DNA of 64,000 nucleotides from Lepisosteus oculatus (taxonomy: Eukaryota > Chordata > Actinopteri > Semionotiformes > Lepisosteidae). Under the pieces are notes generated by a model. It had not been told where the DNA came from. It did no database searches and saw only the letters and a list, made by a program, of their open reading frames with translations. The stretch is taken from contig NC_090723.1 of NCBI RefSeq assembly GCF_040954835.1, forward strand, positions 6,024,001-6,088,000, read 5' to 3'. The translations under genes were made by a program, and so were the position numbers. How positions within the stretch are numbered: position 1 is the first letter of the stretch; every line of letters begins with the position of its first letter. Shown one piece after another: positions 23,001-30,200 of this stretch.

Positions 23001-26000
23001 CGAAACACCTTCCTGGGCGCCGGCAGGCCTGGCGGGGCTGGCAGCGAGGGAAGCACTGCTCCTCCACATGGCGCTGGGCGTTTCCCAAGGCGCCGGGGGG
23101 GCCTGCAGGGCGTCGGAAGACGAGTGACTCTGACGCGTGGGCGGGTCGCAGGAGGCTGCCTGCCTGTTCGGGAGCAACGCCAACACAAAATAAACTTAAA
23201 AAGCTAGGAAAGGGAAGGCAGAACTCACCAGAGCCCACAAAAGAAGCCTTCTGTCAATCCCATGAGTCACTTAGCAATTTTCGCTTGTCTATTTAATTGT
23301 CTCTTTTTTTGAGTCATGTTTTGAAACACAGTCAGTCATGGCCTGTGGGAGCGCTGGATGCTCACCATGGCTAAACCGAATCCCTCACTCCCCCCTCCTT
23401 TCTCTAACCCCTGCTGAATGTTCCAGGAGCTCTTCGACATCATCCTGGACGAGAACCAGCTGGAAGACGCCTGCGAGCACCTGGCCGACTACCTGGAGGC
23501 GTACTGGAAGGCCACGCACCCCCCCAGCAGCAACCCCCCCCACCCCCTGCTGAACCGCACCATGGCCACCGCCGCCCTGGCCGCCTCTCCTGCCCCCGTC
23601 TCCAACCTGCAGGTACAGGTGCTGACCTCGCTGCGCCGCAACCTGGGGCTGTGGGGGGGCCAGGACGAGGCCCGGGAGGAGGAGCACGCCCTCTAGATGG
23701 GGGGGGGGGATGGAACAGCGGGGCTCCTGGGCTCTCCCCCCACCCCCGACCTGCAGTGAACGGGGGGAGGTGCACACGGCTCGGTATAGAGAAGAGTCGG
23801 CGCAGCTAGGGCAAGAGAAAGGACTGGGACCTCTCCACACCGAGGCTGTCGGGCCTCCATGCTCCCCACGCAGCTCTCAGGGCGAAGATGGTGGGGCTCA
23901 CACACTCACACACACTCACACTGGCTCACACACACTCACACTGGCACACACTCACACTCACACTGGCTCACACACACACTCACACTGGCTCACACACACA
24001 CTCACACACACTCACACTGGCTCACACACACACTCACACACTCACACTGGCTCACACACACACTGGCTCACACACACACTGGCTCACACACACACTGGCA
24101 CACACTCACGCTGACACACACACACACACACTCACACTGACCCCCACACACATGCACACCCATGCGTGCACACGCTCCTGAAACAGACAGCAACCTCATG
24201 TAGAATCCGCGTGCAGTCACACGGCCAAACTGACAAACCTGGCGTCATTTAGCACAATTGTCACAACAGCCCCCTGGGATACAACTATTGATTTCTGTTG
24301 AGAAACCCGGACGTGTTTTACTCAATAATATCAGTTTTTTTTTAGAGGTCCATAAAATTTAAAATTTTCTGTATTTTTGTTTTTAAAAAGGCCATTATGG
24401 TGTCATAGTTTTGCATAGAAATGGTTTCAAAGCAGCAAACACAATGCAAGGCTTCATTGTACTATTTCTTCTTAAATCTTACTAAAAAAAAAGTGAACAT
24501 GTAGTTAAGGGAAGTAGTGTGTGCAGTAGGGAGAAAAATCTATTGCATTTGAAATTCTAAAAGCATTTCAGGGAGAACATTTAATTGCCACAGTATATAT
24601 GTCAATTATGTGGATTGAAAGAGTCATCACAGAAAAACGAAATCCAAATGAAAAAAAACTCCAGTCCTCCTGAGCTGCGTTTATGAACCTTTATTTAGTG
24701 TGATAAGAAAACATTTAAAACCGGAACTGAATACCTAGGGCTTCTTTTCACAAGTGCAATAATCCCAAGTGTAGTTACGTTTCTCGTAGCTGCCTGGCCA
24801 TTTAAACAAACCGTTGCTCCACCAGAGACATGTAGACAGAACTGTGCTGCTTCCTTCCTCCGTGACACCAGACGCGCCCCCTCAAGACCACTGGGATTGT
24901 TCCTGTACTCGTGCCTGCTTGCGTTCATGCGGCTGCTGTGTTTTACAGATTGGGAAGCCCAGACTAACGAGATAATGACCTGGTTTGTTTACGTCCAGTG
25001 CTAATAAACAGGAAGCCGGCTGGTGCGTCTTATGTTCCTTTCAGCATTTCTGTCGCCACACAGCCCCGAGTGATCCAATCAAACCCCAGCCATAACCATT
25101 TCCTTAGTATCCCCCCCCCCCCCCACCGTTGTGGAATAATGAGACAGCATCAGAACGCAAAGAAAAAAACTAAACTAAAAAGCACTTTTAAACAGTGCCC
25201 GAAGCTTCTTCTTGACTTTTCACATTAAAATTGCAAGTCCATTGTTGGATTATCATACAGAAGTATAAAGTAGAATCGGATAAGTTTCTGTATGTGACCA
25301 AACTCTTAATAGATGCAAACTGCCATATGAAACAGGCAAATGGACAGACAAATGCTACATAAACTTTATTTTCACCCCACTGCCACCTGTTTTAATAATC
25401 AGTGGCCTCCAGTTTAAAATGCTGAATACACTTGTTGAAACGTTTATTTGAAGTTTACAGATAATAAATATGTATGCTGCTCAAAATATTTTTATATTCC
25501 TAAATAAAAAACAAGTATGAAAAGGGTTTCATTTGGAAAACAATTCTGAAAAAGTTGTCTAATGATATGAAGGAGATTTGGGGTTAAAACCTACCTCAAG
25601 GTAATGAAACCACCTCCCCTTTAATTTCTCACAATTCTCCTTTAATGGTGAATTCGCATTTATTAATATTTCAGTTGATTCTTTTCTGCGAGAATCTGTT
25701 TTGTGGTAATCGATGATTCATGTTTACTACATTATTTATTGATTGATTTATGTTTAACAGCATCTGCAAATACGTTTTGACTGACTTGCTAATTCAGGCA
25801 GTGTGAGTTGTTTGGTTTGAATAACATTTGGAAATGAAAGTGTCAGAAGGAGAGAATAATCTTATGTTTCTTGGTTGTGCCCTTTGATCTCCTTACAGCC
25901 TTGATTATGTCTTTGTGTTTGGGTGTTCCTTACCAGCCCTTGATTAATCCTTTTGTTTGAAATTATGCAGTGCAAAATGATATTTGCATTGTGGGGGCTG

Positions 26001-27255
26001 GTGTTGATTTAAGTACTGTACTAACCAGCCTAATGATAGCTGAAGGTACCTTTAGCCATGCTTCGTGCAACTGCGGAATTGTAAATTCATTTCAAGCTTT
26101 GAATGCTGAATGATCTCAATCTCCCAAATCCGTCTAAACTCTTTGTTTCTCACATCATCTAATGAAGTCTGATGTCAGGTCTGTAATTCTCACAGAGACT
26201 GAGCTCTAATTTGTTCCCATGGCCGCTTTTAAATCCATCTGCTTCTGAGTATCACACAAGAGAGGCCAAAGGGGCCCCCGTTTTCAATTAACAGGATCTT
26301 AATTTTGCAAAGTGCAAGTAGCTTAATTTCCGTACAGCAGTAAGCACAGCCCAGCAGCGAGCAGGAACCCTGCTCTGTGCTGTTGGTCACCTCACACGTC
26401 AGGCAACATTTCGCTTCCTCCTTCCTCTCCAGCAGTTCCCTCCAGGTTTTGCAGATTTTTCACAATCTGAAAGCGGGTTGGCCGCGGATGTCATTGGGTT
26501 ACAGTAGAGCTGGTTAAGGAAGTATCTGCCTGCTCTCCCCCACTGGCACATGAGATTAAGATGCGCTGAATTTGCTTTCAGCTCTGGAGGGCTGGGAGAT
26601 GCTCGTGTGTGTTTTGGACGGAGTGTCTAACTGACTGATGTGCCTCCTCTTCAGACTAACTCACTGCCTGTGCTTGTGGCTGTTTTGTTTTCTCTCCTTG
26701 CATGGTGTGGTGTGGACATGCTCTGCCTTCCTGCTGTGGCTGGGCTAGGGACCATACCTGGTGCACGGAGAACAGAAGCGGGACGGGCCTCTGTCTGACA
26801 GAACCGGGCTTCACGACTACCAGGGTGACCCAGGGGGCAAACAGCACCACCACCAGCTGTACCTGCGCGCGTCGCGGGCGCAGTCACGGGGCGGGGGGGG
26901 CCGCGGGCTGTCGAGGCAGGACACCTTCGACTCGGAGACGCAGGGCAGCCGCGACTCGGCCTACACCGAGGCGGGGGACTCCTGCATGGACATCGAGACG
27001 GACCCGTACGAGGAGCCCGACCCGTACCGCAGCGGGGCCCGGCTGCACCTCAGCCAGCACCAGCACCGCCAGGCTTCCTGGGAAGACGAGGGCGCCGAAC
27101 CTGACCAGGAGAACCTCAACCGGGCCGCCCTGCACGAGCAGCAGAACCGCGCCAAGGTCCGAGAGAGGTACTGCCAAAGCCAGGAACCCAGCGAGCCCAA
27201 TCTGGGCCGCAACAAGAACCAGGAGGACTGGGGAAGAGACGTCTACATCCGCTAG
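4963..27255 (+). CDS. cacnb1: cacnb1 gene, exons 3-14 (5' exons outside window)
   Basis: Cytoplasmic beta-1 subunit of high-voltage-activated calcium channels. It binds the AID helix of the alpha-1 I-II loop, brings the channel to the membrane and, in skeletal muscle, couples CaV1.1 to RyR1. Twelve constitutive or alternative exons keep frame across all joins. They give an SH3 domain (exons 3-6), a variable HOOK (6, 7A or 7B), and a guanylate-kinase-like domain (8-13) with the degenerate P-loop GPSLKGYE, as expected for this catalytically dead family. About 461 residues are visible for the 7A/short form and 558 for the 7B/long form. Adding the roughly 57 missing N-terminal residues of human beta-1 gives near-human sizes. 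The C-terminal wording ([21 protein letters not shown], ending in VYIR) identifies beta-1 rather than beta-2, -3 or -4. The start codon and promoter lie upstream of the window. Neighbour arl5c on the same strand agrees with human 17q12. Confidence 0.97.
5083..7108 (+). other. cacnb1 introns 3 and 4 (around exon 4)
   Basis: Two introns (5083-5755 and 5879-7108) with no further gene. They contain a run of 15 C at about 6174-6188 and A/T homopolymers near 6213-6243. Nothing else is recognised. Confidence 0.6.
5756..5878 (+). CDS. cacnb1: cacnb1 exon 4 (SH3 domain, first half)
   Basis: A 41-codon exon, phase 0 to 0, acceptor cccctgcag, donor gtcagg. It encodes [20 protein letters not shown] followed by [21 protein letters not shown]. 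This is the classical beta-subunit SH3 opening ([10 protein letters not shown]), with the acidic RT-loop segment after it. Confidence 0.97.
7109..7245 (+). CDS. cacnb1: cacnb1 exon 5 (SH3 domain, second half)
   Basis: 137 bp, phase 0 to 2, acceptor tcctcctgcag, donor gtgtgc. It encodes [20 protein letters not shown] then [20 protein letters not shown] and SRLSS. The WW of the SH3 ligand face and the FIPSP turn are intact. The donor is followed within 20 bases by a GC-rich minisatellite (see 7262-7500). Confidence 0.97.
7262..7500 (+). repeat. degenerate G-rich minisatellite in cacnb1 intron 5
   Basis: Roughly 240 bp built from variants of 'gggacaaaggacatggggca' with short, irregular period (about 8 to 20 bases). 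The unit lacks stop codons in several frames on both strands, which creates many false ORFs across the block, such as proteins made of PCPMS or GHGA-type repeats. It begins just after the exon 5 donor. Confidence 0.85.
7848..7924 (+). CDS. cacnb1: cacnb1 exon 6 (start of HOOK region)
   Basis: 77 bp, entering in phase 2 and leaving in phase 1. It encodes [20 protein letters not shown] then PTPPAT plus a split Gly/Ala codon. It is Ser-rich and ends in the PTPPA motif where mammalian beta-1 branches to exon 7A or 7B. Acceptor cttcttgcag, donor gtaaag. Confidence 0.96.
8102..8410. mobile_element. MITE-like element, copy 1
   Basis: About 310 bp with imperfect terminal inverted repeats of about 30 bases. 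The left end gggtctcaaccactggtcct and the reverse complement of the right end (ggttcccgcttcggtcctga) share ggtcctg-agagccc. No transposase is encoded. It resembles the very common fish repeats that begin 'ctcaaccctggtcctggag'. A related copy lies at 15552-15743. Confidence 0.65.
9640..9996 (+). promoter_or_regulatory. long polypyrimidine tract before exon 7A
   Basis: About 350 bases with strong C/T bias on the transcribed-sense strand, densest at 9780-9996, including many tctc, cccct and ctctt motifs. It ends in the exon 7A acceptor. Such tracts can bind PTB-type repressors and can form triplex DNA. A role in 7A choice is inference. Confidence 0.5.
9997..10157 (+). CDS. cacnb1: cacnb1 alternative exon 7A (muscle-type HOOK)
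   Basis: 161 bp, entering in phase 1 and leaving in phase 0, donor gtaaaa. It reads [20 protein letters not shown] then [20 protein letters not shown] and [14 protein letters not shown]. The human 7A exon is 45 residues and shares RSPK..SVTSP and R(I/M)PFFKK; this copy is 54 residues, longer in its acidic front half. In mammals 7A marks skeletal-muscle beta-1a. The acceptor lies at the end of a pyrimidine tract of several hundred bases. Confidence 0.93.
10158..12791 (+). other. cacnb1 introns around exon 7B
   Basis: Intronic sequence on both sides of exon 7B (10158-11164 and 11194-12791). About 40 bases after the 7A donor is a (CTG)n-type run, gctgctgctgctgcttctgc (10199-10218). No other gene or repeat family is recognised. 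Confidence 0.6.
11165..11193 (+). CDS. cacnb1: cacnb1 alternative exon 7B (short HOOK)
   Basis: A 29-bp exon ([10 protein letters not shown] with the incoming split codon) between a gaaag acceptor and the donor gtgagt. It has the same entry and exit phases as 7A, so the two are interchangeable and are presumably used mutually exclusively. The AKQKQKS ending is the mammalian 7B signature found in beta-1b and beta-1c. The pyrimidine tract from about 11117 to 11152 supports the acceptor. Confidence 0.9.
12792..12872 (+). CDS. cacnb1: cacnb1 exon 8 (last SH3 strand, start of GK domain)
   Basis: 27 codons, phase 0 to 0, acceptor ggctgcag, donor gtaacc. It encodes [20 protein letters not shown] then PSLKGYE. 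It completes the SH3 fold after the HOOK and begins the guanylate-kinase-like domain. GPSLKGYE replaces a working P-loop, as in all beta subunits. Mammals have Thr where this exon starts with Met; that Met is not a start codon here. Confidence 0.97.
12873..14193 (+). other. cacnb1 introns 8 and 9
   Basis: Two introns (12873-13369, 13429-14193). The first ends in a (tctc)-rich tract before exon 9. Nothing else is seen. Confidence 0.6.
13370..13428 (+). CDS. cacnb1: cacnb1 exon 9 (GK domain, AID groove)
   Basis: 59 bp, phase 0 to 2, encoding [19 protein letters not shown] plus a split Arg codon. This helix lines the groove that holds the channel AID peptide in known beta-subunit structures. 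It is essentially identical to mammals. Acceptor tttgtgacag, donor gtaagc. Confidence 0.97.
14194..14303 (+). CDS. cacnb1: cacnb1 exon 10 (GK domain)
   Basis: 110 bp, entering in phase 2 and leaving in phase 1. It encodes [20 protein letters not shown] then [17 protein letters not shown] and the first base of the next Ala codon. Acceptor ttttctcag, donor gtaaga. It opens the largest intron of the visible gene (6.5 kb). Confidence 0.97.
15552..15743. mobile_element. MITE-like element, copy 2
   Basis: About 190 bp with inverted ends: the left end ccaatcgtggtcctggaggg pairs with the right end ggctctccaagaactggatt. It is the same family type as 8102-8410 but internally shorter. Confidence 0.6.
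15847..16018 (+). repeat. two-copy tandem repeat, period 87 bp
   Basis: The block around ataaacagttctttacaatc and the following cttcagagaaaatctgagca occurs twice, offset by 87 bp, with about nine in ten bases equal. Both copies are open in one plus frame, but the predicted peptide has no recognisable domain, so I treat it as an AT-rich intronic duplication. Confidence 0.8.
16412..16420 (+). other. candidate 9-nt cacnb1 microexon (unproven)
   Basis: Nine bases (acgtactgg) stand between a strong branch/pyrimidine tract ending in gactcag (about 16320-16411) and a good donor gtacgt. The phase fits exactly: included between exons 10 and 11 they would insert Asp-Val-Leu after SSL and keep frame into [12 protein letters not shown] know of no such exon in mammalian beta subunits, so this is inference from splice-site quality and phase alone. 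Confidence 0.25.
20100..20300 (-). mobile_element. possible tRNA-derived SINE fragment
   Basis: On the minus strand the segment carries a B-box-like gttttgagtcccgg preceded by a tRNA-like gcccggctagtggcac. It is too decayed to assign a family, and chance resemblance is possible. Confidence 0.3.
20824..20975 (+). CDS. cacnb1: cacnb1 exon 11 (GK domain)
   Basis: 152 bp, entering in phase 1 and leaving in phase 0. It encodes [20 protein letters not shown] then [20 protein letters not shown] and [11 protein letters not shown]. It is highly conserved, including the DADTINHP motif. Codon use is strongly GC-biased compared with exons 8-10. Acceptor cccccgcag, donor gtaggt. Confidence 0.97.
20976..22420 (+). 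other. cacnb1 intron 11
   Basis: Intron of 1.4 kb with no recognised gene or repeat apart from short homopolymers. Confidence 0.6.
22421..22516 (+). CDS. cacnb1: cacnb1 exon 12 (GK domain)
   Basis: 32 codons, phase 0 to 0: [20 protein letters not shown] then [12 protein letters not shown]. The LNVQ segment is close to the AID-binding face in known structures. Acceptor ctcactgcag, donor gtaagt. Confidence 0.97.
22517..23426 (+). other. cacnb1 intron 12, with possible SINE
   Basis: A GC-rich intron. From about 22797 it has tRNA-head-like wording (ctgctgagtggcacagcccg, then ttaagactctcgctc) that could be the start of a tRNA-derived SINE running to about 22990. The evidence is weak. ORFs across this GC-rich stretch are not supported. 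Confidence 0.4.
23427..23612 (+). CDS. cacnb1: cacnb1 exon 13 (end of GK domain; alternative donor)
   Basis: 62 codons from [20 protein letters not shown] through [18 protein letters not shown] to [20 protein letters not shown] ends the folded GK domain. At NLQ a donor (gtacag) allows splicing to exon 14; without splicing the frame runs on to the short C-terminus at 23696. That is exactly the choice known for mammalian CACNB1. Confidence 0.97.
23613..23696 (+). CDS. cacnb1: cacnb1 short C-terminus (beta-1a/1c type, exon 13 read-through)
   Basis: 27 codons and a TAG follow the unspliced donor: [20 protein letters not shown] then REEEHAL. Mammalian beta-1a ends [16 protein letters not shown]...EHAM, so this is a homologous alternative end, not random intron. 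The Leu-x3-Leu-x2-Trp spacing (codons 23631, 23643, 23652), reported in mammals as the RyR1-contacting motif, is kept. The tail is shorter than the 35-residue mammalian one. Confidence 0.92.
   Translation, partial: VQVLTSLRRNLGLWGGQDEAREEEHAL
23697..26748 (+). other. cacnb1 intron 13 / 3' UTR of short isoform
   Basis: This is 3' UTR for the short-tailed mRNA and intron for the long one. It begins with a CA-rich minisatellite (23888-24160). AATAAA-type hexamers are seen near 25002, 25462 and 25502, but I cannot tell which ends the short mRNA. A run of C lies at about 25110-25123. Confidence 0.55.
23888..24160 (+). repeat. CA-rich minisatellite in short-isoform 3' UTR
   Basis: About 270 bp of (CA)n interspersed with 'ctcacactggctcacacaca', repeating with a period of about 14 to 30 bases. 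Three plus-strand frames stay open through it, giving His/Thr/Leu-rich false proteins. Confidence 0.9.
26749..27255 (+). CDS. cacnb1: cacnb1 exon 14 (long C-terminus, beta-1b type)
   Basis: 168 codons plus TAG at 27253, acceptor gggctag, phase 0. It starts GPYLVHGEQ and holds the [20 protein letters not shown] block and a [11 protein letters not shown] segment. It ends [17 protein letters not shown], matching mammalian beta-1b ([36 protein letters not shown]). The middle is low-complexity, with His/Gln-rich and acidic stretches, and probably disordered. GC content is very high. Confidence 0.95.
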   Translation, partial: GPYLVHGEQKRDGPLSDRTGLHDYQGDPGGKQHHHQLYLRASRAQSRGGGGRGLSRQDTFDSETQGSRDSAYTEAGDSCMDIETDPYEEPDPYRSGARLHLSQHQHRQASWEDEGAEPDQENLNRAALHEQQNRAKVRERYCQSQEPSEPNLGRNKNQEDWGRDVYIR

Positions 27256-30200
27256 TCTGGCAGACCGGCTGACAGACTGATGAGCAGAGAGCATCTCATT
27301 CTCGAGGGCAGAGGTACAAGTGGACAAGGGACGAGCTGCAGTGCTAACAAATCTAAAAGTAATTTTACTAGAGCCTAAGTTATTCAGCTTTCTCATTCTA
27401 GAGCCCTTGCTGACTTAGAACAAAAGAACATTTTTGCCAGGCTCCTATAAAATCACATTTTGTAGCACTGTACACTACGAAAGGGTGCAGTAAGGATGAA
27501 CTGGGGTGAACAAATTCGTACGAGTTGCGGGGCTTATGCCAGGGAAGGCTCAATGATCTGGCACCTGCTGGATGTAACCTCGGGCAGCTCTTCAAGATGT
27601 AGCACATGCTTTTCAAAGACACCTTGTTTTTTTGGGGGGGGGTTGGGAATTGGGGGGCAAGGTTGAGTTGATCTTGCAGGACGTTTTCTCCGCAGATTGA
27701 TATTGGATACACTTAACATGGGTGTGTTTGGTAGCAATGTAAACAAAACAAAAAATCATTGATTCACGGCATCTGGCTTTCACACCTCAAAGTTTAGAAT
27801 CGTCAAGAGTTTGATAAGTGTCTCTAAAGTTCACTCATCAAAAAAGTGATTTCAGACTCAAGCTCTTCGAAAACTTCATCAGTGACATTGAACAGGAAAA
27901 GGAGCATTAAGGTTTTAGAGGTTTATTTTTCACTTGGCCACGAAACTAACGTCGGCCAATATAAAGGCCCGTGGATTTCAGCTGATGGCACAAGCCGATT
28001 TCTCATTGTTTTCGGATCTTGTTCTCAATTATTTCTTTGTCGTTGGGGTGAACGTCCAAGAGAGCTGGAGCAGGTTTCGGGCTAGGACAGCGTCTGCACT
28101 CTGTGACTCAGACTCCGCTTCTATCCAGTGGCTTTTTGGGCGCCAACCCCCCCCCCACACACACACACACACACACACCCCACTCCCCAAATCCTTGCCT
28201 TTCTTCGTTTTATTTTTCCATGAAGAGATTCTCTTAACCCAGCCCTTCGTCTCTGCTCGCAAGTGCAGTACTGCTGGATCCTATCTGCCTTTCCTGGCTG
28301 TTCTAGTAACCTGCCAGCAGAGGGGGTTGCAAGCTTTCTTTCTTTCGGAGTCTGTCAACTTCTGCTCAGCATCCGCAGTCACGATGCCCCTTCTCACTTG
28401 ATCCTGGATTTCTGGTCCTTTGCGGCTCATCCCACGTCTCATCTAAGGCTGTCAGCTAGTTTTACTACCCCAGTATCCCCAGCTGCTCTTCAGTGGATAA
28501 GGGACACAGCCTGGGGTTAGTGCTCAGGAGAACAGAGACTTTAACTATGTCTTCTACAGTCCTGTCCAGCCCTGTTTGATTGTGATACACACCTATCTCG
28601 CCTATTCTTCTTCCTGGTTTCCGAATTCTGGTTTTGCCCAGGTGCATGTTGCCAGCTCCAAACTCCTCATCTTAGCAAGCTTCTTGCAAGACACTGGGGG
28701 GAAAAAAAACAAGCTGTTTCCCCATCTCCCAGGATCTCTGTTTTGTTCAGAGATGAATCTGTGTCTTCAGGTGACAGCCTCAACTCACCTTCTTCTGAAT
28801 ACCAACTTCGGGTGCCTGATTGTAGCAAGATTTTTTTTTCACGTTTGTCTTGCAGATTTTATTTAGTTTTTTTTTTATTTAAACTAAAAAAAAAAAAGAC
28901 AAACTGATCAACCTAATTTTTAAACAAAAACAACAACGAGGGACAAAAAGCAAGCCGGGTGTCTTTAAATGAAGCGGGGGAGTAGTGTGAGAATAGGAGC
29001 TGCTCTTCTCAGTGCTGATTATACACAAACAACAGACATGGAGATACAGGTGCCACATCTCAGTGCCTCGGTCCCGCACCTCAGTAACGCACGGACACCA
29101 GGATGGATGGGAGAGGAGAACGGGTTTTCCCATCACGCTGGACACGCGGACACACTGCCACCGGACACTCGGACACACTGCCACACGCCCGTCTTGGGAA
29201 CGAGGGAGCTGGACTCCACCTGAACACGTTCCGTGGGGATGAGGTGTCAGCCACACTGACTGCTTGACAAGGGTCGCCCAGACATCTGATTGTCTTTATT
29301 AGGATGTTAGAATTCCCTGCCTTTATGGAACTGGCATGTGTGTAAACTTTTTTTTTTAAAAAAAGAACAGCAGGAAAATCAAATGTGAAAGATGCCAGAG
29401 CTGTCAGAGTGATTCTCAGAGCTGTCTAACTTAATTATCTCTTAGTGCATTGCTATATACAATAACTGGAGTCGGAATATCTGTGTTAAGCGTTTAGAAA
29501 TTGATGATTTGTTTTTAAAAAGGGCCCATTTCTCTGCTAAATTAGGGTATGTTGACAGGACTTCAGCCAAAATATAGCATTTGTAGTTCGTTTTTATGCA
29601 GAAGTTCAAAAATACAGTTGACAATTGACCAAACATGCTACTGAGAATGTAAATAGGTGTCCTGCAAGCCTGGGCACTGTTGTAAAGCCTTTGAAACAGC
29701 TGGTGCACTGGTATGAGTATCCACTACAGCGCTTTGTTGCTTTGACGTGAAGTTGCGCCAACTTTTAAGTCAAAGCTATGTGCATTAACTCCACCATGGT
29801 TTACTTACAGTTTGTACAGTGATCTGGGCTAAATCAGTATTAAAGCCCAACAAACTTACCCACAGGTGTCAAAAAAATTATTCAGGACTGTAAGCAAAAT
29901 TTTTCCTCACTTTCCTGTTCAGTCACATTGAAGTCTTGGAGCTGGAGAATTGTTAGCCCTCTTTAATGATGTTGTGATAGTGTGTTCTTTGTGTATGGAA
30001 GCCCAAACCTCCAGGTTCTGTTAGAAACCAAAAAGTCCGCTCGGTGGATCAGAACTGCATGATTTCTGAAATGGGCTCCGGGGTGCAGGATTTGAGGCCT
30101 TGATGCCTGCTTTCTCCAAGGCTTACTCTCACTTAACAAGCTGTGAAAATCAAGCCCTTTCGACTCCATCGTCTGTCATTAGCGCTACATACCAGCACCT

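Noticed and set aside
23710-24181. Three overlapping plus-strand ORFs of His/Thr/Leu repeats
   Set aside because: These are translations of the CA-rich minisatellite in all frames, with no homology or splice context.
26884-27396. A 170-residue minus-strand ORF opposite exon 14
   Set aside because: It is an antisense shadow of a very GC-rich exon.
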